The translations under genes were made by a program, and so were the position numbers. DNA of 64,000 nt from Ruminococcaceae bacterium UBA7127 (GTDB taxonomy: Bacteria > Bacillota > Clostridia > Oscillospirales > Acutalibacteraceae): contig DKXL01000054.1 in NCBI GenBank assembly GCA_002493005.1, positions 1 to 64,000 of the forward strand, written 5' to 3'. This document shows positions 51,548 to 61,442 of the stretch, one piece after another (within the stretch, counting starts at the first letter, position 1; each line of letters begins with the position of its first letter). The notes beneath the pieces are model-generated. The model ran no database searches, was not told the origin of the DNA, and was given only the letters and a program-made list of their open reading frames with translations.

Positions 51548-54500
51548 ATGCGTTTAAAATCATTGGAAGTACAGGGATTTAAGACTTTTCCCGATAAAAC
51601 AAAATTATCCTTTGAGCAGGGAATTACCTCGGTTGTAGGTCCTAACGGTTCGGGAAAAAGTAATATCAGCGATGCCATTCGCTGGGTTTTAGGCGAGCAA
51701 TCACCTAAAAGTCTGCGGTGTTCCAAAATGGAAGATGTTGTTTTTAACGGAACTGACAAAAGAAAACGCCAGGGATATGCCGAGGTTACATTAAACATAG
51801 ATAATTCTGACAGATTTCTTGATTTTAACGGCGATGAGATTGCAGTTACAAGGCGTTATTATCGCAGTGGGGAAAGTGAATACCTTATAAATAAAGCCGC
51901 TGTAAGGCTAAAGGATATCAACGAACTGTTTATGGATACAGGTCTTGGTCGTGACGGCTATTCTATGATCGGTCAAGGAAAAATTGACAGCATTGTATCT
52001 TCAAAAAGTGAAGACAGAAGAGAAATTTTTGAAGAAGCTGCGGGAATCTCCCGTTACAGATACAGAAAAATCGATGCGGAACGCAAGCTTAAGAACACAG
52101 AGGACAATCTGTTAAGACTTAGAGATATTGTTACTGAGCTTGAAGAACGTGTAGGACCGCTTGAAAAGCAGTCTGAAAAGGCGCAAAAGTTTTTAAAATA
52201 TTCAGAAGAAAAACGCGGACTTGAAATTGCTTTATGGCTTTTGACTCTTGACAAATCTCAAGACGAGCTAAAACTTCAGGATGAAAAAATATCAATAGCA
52301 AAATCTCAATATGATGATGCTGAATCAGCTTTAGAAAAAATCCAGCTTGAAAGCGAAGAAATTTACAAAAGAAACGGTGAATTTGCCTCTGTAATAGAGG
52401 AATATCGTTTGAATATTTCAGAACTTGAGTCAAAAATATCCCAGTTGCGAGCATCTGTTTCTGTTGCTAATAATGACATACTTCACAGCAATGATAATAT
52501 TGAGCGTATAGAAAATGAAATTACTCAATTTGACCAAAGCGCAGAAGAACTTGAAAAGCGTATTGCAAAAAAAGAAGAAGAAATTGCCGTTCTTGATGCA
52601 ACAATTATCGAAAAGCAAAAGCGATACGGCGAGCTTTCAGAAAAGCTAAATAACATTAACATAGAGTCAAGCAAAAGCGGTGATGTTTTGCAGGAGGTAA
52701 CTGCTCAGCTTTCTGTTTTGACCTCCAAATCTGCTGATGCAAGAGTAATTGAAATGACCGCCGACAGCACAATAAGTGAACTTAATTCACGAATTTTGTC
52801 ATTAAGCAATACAAATGACGAAAAACTCATACAGGCTGATGAATTGAGTCAAATTCTTACCGATTACTCTGATAACATCAAAAATATTGAAGAGGAAATA
52901 CAGTCACTTAAAAACTCTATTGAGGGATTGAACATCAAACTCTCATCAAAAGGCAGAAAAAAAGATGAACTCAAAGAAGAAAGCAATAAACTTATGCTTG
53001 ATGTCAAAGAGCATTTAAGAAAAATTTCTTTTCTCGAGAATCTTGAGCGTAATCTTGAGGGCTTTTCAAAGAGCGTAAAACTTGTAGTTAATGCACAGAA
53101 TAACGGCAAGCTGCGTGGTATTTGCGGACCTGTGTCCCGTGTGATTTCTGTTCCCAAAAAATACGGAGTTGCAATCGAAACTGCTCTTGGCGCGGCTATG
53201 CAGAATATTGTTACTAATACCGATGAAGATGCAAAACGAGCAATAGGATACCTTAAATCTATTGACGGAGGTCGAGCTACGTTTTTACCTCTAAATACAA
53301 TCAAACCGCGTGAGTTAAAGGAGAATGGTATAGATGACTGCTATGGCTTTGTAGGCGGAGCGGCTGAACTTTGTTCGTGTGATGATAAGTACAAAGGAAT
53401 ATTAAACTCACTGCTTGGCAAAATTGTTGTAGCAGAGGACTTAAATGCCGCAACCTCCATTGCAAAAAAATATTCATACAGATTTAAGATTGTTACGCTT
53501 GACGGTCAAGTTGTAAATGCCGGCGGTTCGTTGACCGGTGGCTCGCTCAATAAAAATACCGGACTGCTTAGCAGAGCAAGTGAAATTGAAACATTAAAAA
53601 AGCAAACAAAGGATATTGAGCAAAAAGCAAAGTCGGCAGAGGAACTAAGCCTTACAATTTCTCGTGAATATGCTGCTGTTGAAGCTGAAATTATGGGTGT
53701 AAGGGCAGAGCTTTCAAACAAGCAACAACAGCTTGTACGTATGGATGCCGAAAAACGTGCCTGTGAAAATGAACTTGATAATTGTCATCAGCTTTTAAAT
53801 TCGTCTGCTGCCGAAATTAATGATTGCAAGGCTCGTATAAATGCACTTTCTGCCGATAAGAAAAAGGCTGTTGAGGAGCTTACGGAATTAAATATTAAAA
53901 TAGCGGCGGCTGAGGAACGTGTAAATTCCGTAACCGGCAACAGAACTGTTCTTACAGAAAAAAGAGAAGAGTTTTCGTCTTTGCTGCAAAATTTACGTCT
54001 TGAAATAGTATCTTCGCAAAAGGATATTGATTCACTAAATTCAGAGATTGTTTTTGCAAAATCAGCAGGCACTAACAACGAGGAACGCAAAGCTGAATTA
54101 AAAGCCCAAATTGAACAAATCAGGTTGCAAATTGTCGAAAAAGAATCTGAAATCGAGCAGTTTGAGGATAGCATTAATGTGTTAATAAATGAACAGGCAA
54201 ACATTAATCAAAAAATCAATAATGCAAATGTTCAGCGTGAAAGTCTTGAAAAGCGCAGTGTAGAAATACGCAGTATAGAACGTGACAAGTCAACAGAGCG
54301 TGAAACCTCAGGCAGAGAGCTTGCAAGACTTGAAGAAAGAAAAATAAATATTCAAAAGCAGTATGATGATATAATAGCTAAGCTTTGGGAAGAATATGAA
54401 CTTACAAAGCGTGAGGCAGAGAAAACAGCGATTGAAATTGATAATGCTCCACAGGCTCAGAAACGACTTAACGAACTCAAGCAAAAAATAAAATCACTCG

Positions 54501-55123
54501 GCAGTGTTAATGTTGCGGCAATAGAAGAATACAAGGAAGTTTCTGAGCGTTATGAATTTATGTCAGCTCAGGTAACCGATGTTGAAAAATCAAAAAAAGA
54601 GATTGAGCGCCTGATAAATGACCTTACAAAACAGATGAAAGAAGTTTTTGTGGAGAGCTTTGACCGCATTAATAAAAACTTCACCTATACATTTAAGGAA
54701 TTATTTGGCGGCGGTACAGCTTCACTTTCACTTTCTGACCCGGAGAATATACTCACAAGCGGTATTGATATCCTTGTTCATCCGCCTGGGAAAATTGTTG
54801 TTCACCTTGACGCTTTGTCGGGTGGTGAAAAGGCTCTTGTGGCTATCGCGCTTTACTTTGCAATAATGAAGGTGCGACCTGCTCCGTTCTGTGTAATGGA
54901 CGAAATTGAAGCTGCACTTGATGATGTAAATGTTTATCGATTTGCCGCTTATCTACGCAGAATGACAGACAAAACTCAGTTTATTTTAATTACTCACCGC
55001 CGCGGTACAATGGAAGAAGCAGATGTTCTCTACGGCGTTACTATGCAGGATGAGGGTATTTCAAAGCTTCTTGAGCTAAGGTCAACGGAGATTGCAGATA
55101 AGCTCGGAATTAATACAAAATAA
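51548..55123 (+). CDS. smc: Chromosome segregation protein SMC
   Basis: The ATPase core of the bacterial condensin that organises and separates chromosomes, together with ScpA and ScpB (not in this window). The N-terminal head has the Walker A GPNGSGKSN near residue 32 and then SDAIRWVLGEQ. Long coiled coils (about 170-500 and 680-1020) flank a hinge around 510-670 with GLN-rich flanks and GGSLTGGS. The C-terminal head has the signature LSGGEKALVAIAL near 1094 and Walker B VMDEIEAALDD near 1117. The length is 1191 residues. AGGAG precedes the ATG. Confidence 0.97.
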   Translation: MRLKSLEVQGFKTFPDKTKLSFEQGITSVVGPNGSGKSNISDAIRWVLGEQSPKSLRCSKMEDVVFNGTDKRKRQGYAEVTLNIDNSDRFLDFNGDEIAVTRRYYRSGESEYLINKAAVRLKDINELFMDTGLGRDGYSMIGQGKIDSIVSSKSEDRREIFEEAAGISRYRYRKIDAERKLKNTEDNLLRLRDIVTELEERVGPLEKQSEKAQKFLKYSEEKRGLEIALWLLTLDKSQDELKLQDEKISIAKSQYDDAESALEKIQLESEEIYKRNGEFASVIEEYRLNISELESKISQLRASVSVANNDILHSNDNIERIENEITQFDQSAEELEKRIAKKEEEIAVLDATIIEKQKRYGELSEKLNNINIESSKSGDVLQEVTAQLSVLTSKSADARVIEMTADSTISELNSRILSLSNTNDEKLIQADELSQILTDYSDNIKNIEEEIQSLKNSIEGLNIKLSSKGRKKDELKEESNKLMLDVKEHLRKISFLENLERNLEGFSKSVKLVVNAQNNGKLRGICGPVSRVISVPKKYGVAIETALGAAMQNIVTNTDEDAKRAIGYLKSIDGGRATFLPLNTIKPRELKENGIDDCYGFVGGAAELCSCDDKYKGILNSLLGKIVVAEDLNAATSIAKKYSYRFKIVTLDGQVVNAGGSLTGGSLNKNTGLLSRASEIETLKKQTKDIEQKAKSAEELSLTISREYAAVEAEIMGVRAELSNKQQQLVRMDAEKRACENELDNCHQLLNSSAAEINDCKARINALSADKKKAVEELTELNIKIAAAEERVNSVTGNRTVLTEKREEFSSLLQNLRLEIVSSQKDIDSLNSEIVFAKSAGTNNEERKAELKAQIEQIRLQIVEKESEIEQFEDSINVLINEQANINQKINNANVQRESLEKRSVEIRSIERDKSTERETSGRELARLEERKINIQKQYDDIIAKLWEEYELTKREAEKTAIEIDNAPQAQKRLNELKQKIKSLGSVNVAAIEEYKEVSERYEFMSAQVTDVEKSKKEIERLINDLTKQMKEVFVESFDRINKNFTYTFKELFGGGTASLSLSDPENILTSGIDILVHPPGKIVVHLDALSGGEKALVAIALYFAIMKVRPAPFCVMDEIEAALDDVNVYRFAAYLRRMTDKTQFILITHRRGTMEEADVLYGVTMQDEGISKLLELRSTEIADKLGINTK

Positions 55124-55140
55124 TAAAGGATAGTGATTAT

Positions 55141-56055
55141 ATGGGACTTTTCAGCAAAATAAAAGAAGGTCTTAAAAAGACCAGAAATGCGGTAGTTGGG
55201 CAAATCGACTCAATGCTCAAGTCTTTTACAAAAATAGATGAAGAGCTTTTTGAAGAGCTTGAAGAATTACTTGTAATGGGTGATGTTGGAGTACCAACAG
55301 CAGAAAAAATTTGTGATGAATTGAGAGCACGTGTAAAAAAAGACGGCATCAAAGATCCGTCTGTAATTACAGATTTGCTCAGAGAAATTGTTGCTGATAT
55401 GCTTAGAGGCGGAGAGAAACTTGACCTTTCAACTTCTCCGTCTATAATCCTTGTAATCGGAGTTAACGGCGTAGGTAAGACAACAACTATCGGTAAGCTT
55501 GCCAATAGTCTTAGCAAACAGGGTAAAAAGGTTTTACTTGCCGCTGCCGATACATTCAGAGCGGCTGCTATCGATCAGCTTGATATTTGGGCGCAAAGAA
55601 GTAATTGTGAGATAATAAAACAAAAAGAAGGCAGTGACCCTGCGGCTGTAATATTTGATGCTATTTCAGCCGCTAAGGCGAGAAATGCTGATGTAATTAT
55701 ATGCGATACTGCCGGACGTTTACACAACAAAAAGCATCTTATGGATGAGCTTGCTAAAATCAACAGAGTAATTGACCGTGAGCTTCCTGATGCTTCAAAA
55801 GAAAAACTTCTCGTGCTTGATGCTACCACAGGTCAAAATGCTGTAAATCAAGCTGAACAATTCAGACAGGCAACAGGTATTACAGGAATTGTTCTCACAA
55901 AGCTTGACGGTACAGCTAAGGGCGGTGTTGTCCTTGCAATCAAGGATGGTTTACAGATTCCTGTCAAATATATTGGTGTTGGTGAGCAAATTGATGATTT
56001 ACAGCCATTTGACGCCGATGATTTTGCTAAGGCTCTGTTTACTGTAAACGAGTGA
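55141..56055 (+). CDS. ftsY: Signal recognition particle receptor FtsY
   Basis: Membrane-associated GTPase that receives ribosome-SRP complexes for co-translational protein export. The N-domain spans about 1-90. The NG domain has GVNGVGKTTTIGKLA near residue 107, DTFRAAAIDQL near 139, DTAGR at 189 and TKLDGTAKGG near 252. The length of 304 residues shows the short form without a long acidic A domain, as in most Firmicutes. AAAGGA lies upstream. smc-ftsY order is conserved in the phylum. Confidence 0.96.
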   Translation: MGLFSKIKEGLKKTRNAVVGQIDSMLKSFTKIDEELFEELEELLVMGDVGVPTAEKICDELRARVKKDGIKDPSVITDLLREIVADMLRGGEKLDLSTSPSIILVIGVNGVGKTTTIGKLANSLSKQGKKVLLAAADTFRAAAIDQLDIWAQRSNCEIIKQKEGSDPAAVIFDAISAAKARNADVIICDTAGRLHNKKHLMDELAKINRVIDRELPDASKEKLLVLDATTGQNAVNQAEQFRQATGITGIVLTKLDGTAKGGVVLAIKDGLQIPVKYIGVGEQIDDLQPFDADDFAKALFTVNE

Positions 56056-56063
56056 GGTAATAT

Positions 56064-56660
56064 ATGAAATTTATAATTGCGAGCAATAATTCTAAAAAAC
56101 TTGAAGAACTTAAAAGAATTCTTAATCCACTCGGAATTAATGCAGTGACAGCAAAGCAAGAGGGCATAACTCTTGATGAAGTTGAAGAAACCGGAACAAC
56201 ATTTGCTGAAAATGCGTTTCTTAAGGCTCAGGCTGCATTTAAGAAGACAGGACTTCCGTCTGTTGCTGACGATTCAGGTTTATCTGTTGATGCATTAGAC
56301 GGCAGACCGGGTGTATATACTGCCCGATACGGTGGAGAGAATGCAACAGACGAAGACAGATACTTAAAACTTCTTGATGAACTCAAAGGAGTTCCGGCTG
56401 AAAAACGCACTGCGCACTTTACTTCTGCCATCTGCTGTATTTTAGCCGATGGGACAGTAATCAAAGCTGAGGGTATATGTGAGGGTAAAATTGCTTTTGA
56501 ACCCTGTGGAAGTGAGGGCTTTGGTTATGACCCTGTGTTTATGTATGGCGATAAAAGCTATGCTCAACTCAGTGCAGCGGAAAAAGACTTGGTGAGCCAC
56601 AGGGGAAAGGCTCTCAGAAAGCTCAAAGCTGAGCTTGAAGAATATTTCAAAAATAATTAA
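56064..56660 (+). CDS. rdgB: XTP/dITP diphosphatase (non-canonical purine NTP pyrophosphatase)
   Basis: Removes deaminated purine nucleotides such as dITP and XTP from the pool. The start FIIASNNSKKLEELKRIL binds the substrate. ENAFLKA lies near residue 51, VADDSGLSVDALDGRPGVYTAR near 68, and the SHRGKAL motif near 177. The length of 198 residues is normal. GAGGTAA precedes the ATG, 8 bases after ftsY. Confidence 0.95.
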   Translation: MKFIIASNNSKKLEELKRILNPLGINAVTAKQEGITLDEVEETGTTFAENAFLKAQAAFKKTGLPSVADDSGLSVDALDGRPGVYTARYGGENATDEDRYLKLLDELKGVPAEKRTAHFTSAICCILADGTVIKAEGICEGKIAFEPCGSEGFGYDPVFMYGDKSYAQLSAAEKDLVSHRGKALRKLKAELEEYFKNN

Positions 56661-56685
56661 GTAGTGATTTGAAAGGAAAAACTAT

Positions 56686-56991
56686 ATGTTAAACAGCAAA
56701 CAGCGCGCTTATTTGCGTGGACTTGCAAACCAAATAGAGACAATTTTAATCGTTGGCAAGGGTGAAATAAATGAAAATATTATCACTCAAGCTGACAATG
56801 CTTTAACTGCCCGTGAGCTTATAAAATGCAGAGTGCTTGAAAACAGCTCGTATACTGCAAGAGAGGCTTGTGATATTATTGCCGAAAAATGCAGAGCAGA
56901 CGGTGTTCAGGTTATAGGTTCTAAATTTGTTTTGTACAGACGTAATGAGGACAAGCCGGTAATCGAATTGCCAAAGGTTAAGAAGAAATAA
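56686..56991 (+). CDS. yhbY: YhbY-type CRM domain RNA-binding protein
   Basis: A 101-residue RNA-binding protein made of a single CRM domain, associated with the pre-50S ribosome in other bacteria. The opening LNSKQRAYLRGLAN and the VGKGEINENI loop near residue 23 are typical, followed by RELIKCRVLENS near 45. GAAAGGA lies upstream. The stop overlaps the nadD start by one base. Confidence 0.93.
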   Translation: MLNSKQRAYLRGLANQIETILIVGKGEINENIITQADNALTARELIKCRVLENSSYTAREACDIIAEKCRADGVQVIGSKFVLYRRNEDKPVIELPKVKKK

Positions 56992-57593
56992 TGAGAATAG
57001 GAATCTTTGGGGGTACTTTTAATCCCATTCACAAAGGACATATATTGCTGACTGAGTATTGCAAAAGCAGTGTAAATCTCGATAAAATCATATTAATTCC
57101 CACATATACGCCGCCTCATAAGGTGAGTAAGGAACTTGCAGACGAAAAACACAGACTTAATATGTGCTGTCTTGCGTGTAAGTTTCTTGATGATTATGCT
57201 GTTTCCGATATTGAAATTCAGCGTAAAGGAAAAAGCTATACTTGCGATACACTAACTTCTTTAAGAGAATTATACCCACAAGATGAGTTGTTTCTTATTA
57301 TGGGCGCAGATATGTTTTTGACTCTTGATAAATGGAGAAGCCCTGAAATCATTTTTGATAAGGCGAAGATTATCACAATTCCGCGTGATAAATCGGATTA
57401 TAATGACCTTTGTGAATTTTACAGAAAAACACTTAAGCCGATGAAAGCTGAAGCCGTAATTTTAAAAAATCCTGTTTTGAGTGTTTCATCAACATATATC
57501 AGAGAAAACATAGATGAATTTGAGCAAATAGAATCGTTGATTGACAAGAATGTTTATGATTACATTGTAAAGAATAATTTGTATCGGAAGTGA
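56991..57593 (+). CDS. nadD: Nicotinate-nucleotide adenylyltransferase
   Basis: Adenylates nicotinic acid mononucleotide in NAD synthesis. The nucleotidyltransferase opening GIFGGTFNPIHKGHI contains the HxGH-type motif near residue 16, and the C-terminal SSTYIREN (ISSTxIR type) lies near residue 164. The length of 200 residues is normal. It overlaps yhbY by one base and is followed by yqeK and rsfS, the usual Firmicutes order. Confidence 0.95.
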   Translation: MRIGIFGGTFNPIHKGHILLTEYCKSSVNLDKIILIPTYTPPHKVSKELADEKHRLNMCCLACKFLDDYAVSDIEIQRKGKSYTCDTLTSLRELYPQDELFLIMGADMFLTLDKWRSPEIIFDKAKIITIPRDKSDYNDLCEFYRKTLKPMKAEAVILKNPVLSVSSTYIRENIDEFEQIESLIDKNVYDYIVKNNLYRK

Positions 57594-57597
57594 GTTT

Positions 57598-58185
57598 TTG
57601 AACCTTAATGATTACAAAAAGATTATTAAAGAAAAAATGGGTGATTTCAGATATGAGCATAGCGTAAATGTATCAAAGGAGGCAAAAAAGCTTGCGAGGC
57701 TATATGGTGCAAATGAAGAAAAAGCGCAGCTTGCCGGTATTTTACATGACATTACGAAAGAAATGCCTAAAGATGAACAGTTGCAAATTATTGTTGACAG
57801 TGGTATAATTTTAGACAATGTTCAAAAAAATGCTCCAAAGCTTTGGCATGGCATAAGCGGCAGTATTTATGTTCAGCAAAATTTGTGCATTGATGACGAG
57901 GATATTTTAAATGCAATCAGGTATCATACGACCGGCAGGGCAAATATGAGCTTGCTTGAAAAGATTATTTTTATTGCTGATTTTACCTCGGAAGAACGTA
58001 CATATAGCGGTGTTGCCACAATGCGAAAGAAATCAAGGAAAAGTCTTGACGAAGCAATGTTATATGCTTATAAATTCACATTTAAGGATTTATCAAAGCG
58101 GGAAATTGCTATACATCCTGATGAAGTGGCTTGCTATAATGATATAGTTTTACAAAAATTAAACTTGAAAGGAAAAATTAAATGA
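57598..58185 (+). CDS. yqeK: YqeK family HD-domain diadenosine tetraphosphatase
   Basis: A 195-residue HD-domain hydrolase of the YqeK family; characterised members split diadenosine tetraphosphate symmetrically to ADP. Metal-binding segments are RYEHSVNV near residue 18, LAGILHDITKE near 47, WHGISG near 82 and IRYHTTGR near 102. The start is TTG 57598, with GGAAG about 9 bases upstream, inside the end of nadD. It overlaps rsfS by 4 bases. Confidence 0.93.
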   Translation: MNLNDYKKIIKEKMGDFRYEHSVNVSKEAKKLARLYGANEEKAQLAGILHDITKEMPKDEQLQIIVDSGIILDNVQKNAPKLWHGISGSIYVQQNLCIDDEDILNAIRYHTTGRANMSLLEKIIFIADFTSEERTYSGVATMRKKSRKSLDEAMLYAYKFTFKDLSKREIAIHPDEVACYNDIVLQKLNLKGKIK

Positions 58186-58535
58186 CTTCTTACGAACAAG
58201 CCTTACTTACCGCAAAGGCATTGGACTCCAAAAAGGGAATTGATATACAAGTAATTGAAATAGGTGATATTTCTGTGCTTGCTGATTATATGGTAATTGC
58301 AACCGGTACAAGCTCAACTCACGTTAAGGCGCTGGCTGACGAGGTTGAATATCAGCTTGATAATGCCGGAATATCAGTAAGCCATATTGAGGGATACAGG
58401 TCTAATTCTTGGATTTTGCTTGATTATGTTGATGTAATTGTCAATGTATTTTCTGATGAAGCAAGAGAATTTTATGATCTTGAGCGTTTGTGGCAGGACG
58501 GCAAACCAATTAATTTAACAAATGTAATTGATTAG
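58182..58535 (+). CDS. rsfS: Ribosomal silencing factor RsfS
   Basis: Binds L14 on the 50S subunit and blocks subunit joining when nutrients are short. The 117 residues include DISVLADYMVIATGTSSTHVKAL near 28 and WILLDYVDVIVNVFSDEAREFYDLERLW near 75, both typical. The ATG overlaps the yqeK stop as ATGA, with AAAGGA upstream. leuS follows after 23 bases. Confidence 0.95.
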   Translation: MTSYEQALLTAKALDSKKGIDIQVIEIGDISVLADYMVIATGTSSTHVKALADEVEYQLDNAGISVSHIEGYRSNSWILLDYVDVIVNVFSDEAREFYDLERLWQDGKPINLTNVID

Positions 58536-58558
58536 TTTTACTTTAGGGAGGACTTAAT

Positions 58559-60970
58559 TTGAAATACAATCATCAATCAGTAGAACAAAAATGGCAAAAG
58601 ATTTGGGAGGATAAGGGCGTATTTCACGCAAGTGATGACACTACTAAGGAAAAATTCTACGCACTTATCGAGTTTCCTTATCCGTCGGGACAGGGACTGC
58701 ACGTAGGCCATCCTCGTCCGTATACAGCTCTTGATACTGTTGCAAGAAAGCGCAGACTTCAGGGCTATAATGTACTTTATCCGATTGGCTGGGATGCTTT
58801 TGGTTTGCCGACCGAAAACTATGCCATTAAAAACCACATTCACCCTGAAATCGTTACAAAAAATAATATAGCTCGTTTTAAAAAGCAAATTCAGTCACTT
58901 GGTATTTCTTTTGACTGGAGCAGAGAAATCAATACAACTGACCCTGATTATTACAAATGGACACAATGGATATTTATTCAGTTGTTCAAAAAAGGACTTG
59001 CTTATAAAAAAGAGATGAATGTTAACTGGTGCACATCTTGTAAATGTGTTCTTGCAAACGAAGAAGTTGTAAACGGTGTTTGTGAGCGCTGCGGCAGCGA
59101 GGTAGTGCATAAAGTTAAGTCTCAGTGGATGCTTAAAATCACCGAATATGCAGACAGACTTATCAATGACCTTGACCTCGTTGATTATCCCGACCGTGTA
59201 AAGGCTCAGCAGAAAAACTGGATTGGCAGAAGCACCGGTGCAGAGGTTGACTTTACGACTACAACCGGCGATACGCTCACAATATATACAACCCGTCCTG
59301 ACACATTATACGGCGCTACATATATGGTAATTTCTCCTGAGCATCCGCTTATCGAGAAATGGGCGGACAAGCTTACTAATATGGATGAAATCAGAGAGTA
59401 CCAAGCAGCTGCTGCACGTAAGTCTGATTTTGAACGAACAGAGGTAGCCAAGGATAAAACAGGCGTTAAACTTGACGGTGTTAAGGCTGTTAATCCTGTG
59501 AATAACAAGGAAATTCCGATTTTTATTTCCGATTACGTTCTTGTTTCATACGGTACAGGCGCAATTATGGCTGTACCTGCGCATGATACCCGTGACTGGG
59601 AGTTTGCAAAGAAATTTGATCTTCCTATCATAGAAGTTGTAAAGGGCGGCAATGTTCAAGAGGAAGCATTTACAGACTGTGCAACAGGCATTATGGTAAA
59701 TTCAGGTATGCTTGACGGACTTTCTGTTGATGAAGCCAAGAAAAAGATTGTTGATTGGCTTACCAGTGAGGGTAAAGGTCACTCCAAGGTTAATTATAAG
59801 CTTCGTGACTGGGTATTTTCGCGTCAGCGTTATTGGGGTGAGCCTATTCCGATAGTCCATTGTGAAAAGTGTGGCTATGTTCCGATTGATGAAAGCGAGC
59901 TTCCGCTCACACTCCCAATGGTTGAATCATATGAGCCGACAGATAACGGCGAGTCGCCGCTTGCCAAAATGACAGATTGGATTGAAACCACGTGTCCCTG
60001 TTGCGGTGGAAAGGCTCATCGTGAAACCGATACAATGCCGCAGTGGGCAGGGTCATCATGGTACTATTTAAGATATATGGATCCGCACAACAGCGAGGCA
60101 CTTGCATCAAAACAGGCTCTTGATTACTGGGCACCTGTTGATTGGTATAACGGCGGTATGGAGCATACAACTCTTCATTTGCTCTACAGTCGTTTTTGGC
60201 ATAAATTCTTGTACGATATCGGCGTTGTTCCTACTCCTGAGCCATATGCAAAGCGCACATCTCACGGTATGATTTTGGGCGAAAACGGCGAAAAGATGAG
60301 CAAATCGCGTGGTAATGTTGTAAATCCGGATGAAATCGTTGAAGAATACGGCGCTGACACAATGCGCCTTTACGAGATGTTTATCGGCGACTTTGAAAAG
60401 GCTGCGCCTTGGAGTCAGGCAAGCATTAGAGGTTGTCGCAGATTTGTAGAGCGTTATTGGAATTTACAGACTGTTTTAATTGACGGTGACACAATTCGCC
60501 CTGAGCTTGAGGGTGCATTCCACAAGGCTATCAAAAAAGTTGGCGATGATATTGAGAACATTAAGTTTAACACAGCAATTGCAACTTTGATGGCATTGAT
60601 TAATGATATTTCTAATGTGAAATCAATTAACAAAGAGGAACTTAGAATATTCTCAATTCTCCTCAATCCTTTTGCTCCTCACGTTACTGAGGAAGTATAT
60701 GAGGTATGCGGTCTTGGCACAGGCATTATTGCACAGGCTCAGTGGCCTGAATATGACGAAGCTAAATGCGTTGACGATAGTGTAGAGATTGTAGTTCAGG
60801 TTAACGGCAAGATAAAAGCAAAGCTCAATATTCCTGTCGATGCTGAGAAAGATGCAGTTCTTGAGCTTGCAAAGGCGGACGAGAATGTTAAAAAAGCAAT
60901 TGGCGGAATGACAGTTGTCAAGGAAATTGTAGTACCTAAAAAGCTTGTTAATCTTGTTGTTAAGCCATAA
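58559..60970 (+). CDS. leuS: Leucyl-tRNA synthetase
   Basis: Attaches leucine to tRNA-Leu. Class I motifs are visible: [12 protein letters not shown] (HIGH type) near residue 40 and KMSKSRGN near 580. An editing domain spans about 220-410, with [14 protein letters not shown] near 245. A zinc-like [13 protein letters not shown] segment lies near 158. The length of 803 residues fits bacterial LeuRS. The start is TTG 58559 with GGGAGGAC upstream. No T-box leader is present; the gene is the last of the long plus-strand operon. Confidence 0.97.
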   Translation: MKYNHQSVEQKWQKIWEDKGVFHASDDTTKEKFYALIEFPYPSGQGLHVGHPRPYTALDTVARKRRLQGYNVLYPIGWDAFGLPTENYAIKNHIHPEIVTKNNIARFKKQIQSLGISFDWSREINTTDPDYYKWTQWIFIQLFKKGLAYKKEMNVNWCTSCKCVLANEEVVNGVCERCGSEVVHKVKSQWMLKITEYADRLINDLDLVDYPDRVKAQQKNWIGRSTGAEVDFTTTTGDTLTIYTTRPDTLYGATYMVISPEHPLIEKWADKLTNMDEIREYQAAAARKSDFERTEVAKDKTGVKLDGVKAVNPVNNKEIPIFISDYVLVSYGTGAIMAVPAHDTRDWEFAKKFDLPIIEVVKGGNVQEEAFTDCATGIMVNSGMLDGLSVDEAKKKIVDWLTSEGKGHSKVNYKLRDWVFSRQRYWGEPIPIVHCEKCGYVPIDESELPLTLPMVESYEPTDNGESPLAKMTDWIETTCPCCGGKAHRETDTMPQWAGSSWYYLRYMDPHNSEALASKQALDYWAPVDWYNGGMEHTTLHLLYSRFWHKFLYDIGVVPTPEPYAKRTSHGMILGENGEKMSKSRGNVVNPDEIVEEYGADTMRLYEMFIGDFEKAAPWSQASIRGCRRFVERYWNLQTVLIDGDTIRPELEGAFHKAIKKVGDDIENIKFNTAIATLMALINDISNVKSINKEELRIFSILLNPFAPHVTEEVYEVCGLGTGIIAQAQWPEYDEAKCVDDSVEIVVQVNGKIKAKLNIPVDAEKDAVLELAKADENVKKAIGGMTVVKEIVVPKKLVNLVVKP

Positions 60971-61013
60971 TAATAAAATTTAATTTAAATTTTCCTAAAA
61001 TTCTACATTCCTA

Positions 61014-61042
61014 TTGACATTATTCGTAACATATTGTATAAT
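61014..61042 (+). promoter_or_regulatory. rpsU: Predicted promoter of rpsU
   Basis: TTGACA (61014-61019) and TATAAT (61037-61042) are perfect consensus with a 17-base spacer, 58 bases upstream of the rpsU ATG. Confidence 0.85.
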
Positions 61043-61066
61043 CATTTTTGCAATATATGCAAATTA

Positions 61067-61088
61067 CCCATGCCAAATGGCAGATGGG
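61067..61088 (+). promoter_or_regulatory. Hairpin in the rpsU leader
   Basis: CCCATGCCA pairs with TGGC...ATGGG, with a short bulge, around an A-rich loop. The 3' arm runs into the GGGAGGG ribosome binding site of rpsU, so it could be a translational control element. Confidence 0.45.
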
Positions 61089-61099
61089 AGGGAAGATAG

Positions 61100-61276
61100 A
61101 TGGCAGAGATTAGACTTAAGGAAAATGAATCTCTTGAAAGTGCTTTAAGAAGATTCAAAAAGCAGTGTGCCAGAGCTGGCGTTATTGCTGAGGTTCGCAA
61201 GAGAGAGGCTTACGAAAAGCCTTCCGTAAAGCGCAAGAAGAAATCCGAAGCAGCTCGCAAACGCAAATACAGGTAA
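61100..61276 (+). CDS. rpsU: 30S ribosomal protein S21
   Basis: A 58-residue basic protein of the small ribosomal subunit. It begins [20 protein letters not shown] and ends in the Lys/Arg-rich AARKRKYR, standard for S21. GGGAGGGAAG lies upstream of the ATG. It is a single-gene unit with its own consensus promoter and a strong terminator; the leader carries a hairpin next to the ribosome binding site. Confidence 0.96.
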   Translation: MAEIRLKENESLESALRRFKKQCARAGVIAEVRKREAYEKPSVKRKKKSEAARKRKYR

Positions 61277-61283
61277 TTAAAAC

Positions 61284-61319
61284 AAGCGGACAGAGCATTC
61301 TGTCTGCTTTTGTTTTTTT
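61284..61319 (+). terminator. Terminator after rpsU
   Basis: AAGCGGACAGA pairs with TCTGTCTGCTT (11 bp, one G-U) around GCAT, followed by TTGTTTTTTT. Confidence 0.88.
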
Positions 61320-61343
61320 ACTTTATAGAAAACTGCTCGAAAT

Positions 61344-61408
61344 CGGTCGGGCAAAAAAATGTGATAATATTAAGCTGTCTACTCAAATTGTGAGCGGCGT
61401 CACGCCGC
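61344..61408 (+). repeat. Repeated intergenic element, copy B (before aroQ)
   Basis: It shares CGGTCGGGC, an AT-rich stretch with ATAAT, GCTGTC and AATTGTGAGCGG...GCCGC with 20911-20979. Its GCGGCG/CGCCGC hairpin differs in sequence from copy A but still pairs. It lies between the rpsU terminator and aroQ. Confidence 0.6.
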
Positions 61409-61442
61409 TTTGTTGATTTATTTTAATTAAAAGGTGAATACT

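Noticed and set aside
58536..58558. T-box leader for leuS.
   Set aside because: Only 23 bases separate rsfS and leuS, and no specifier loop or T-box sequence is present.
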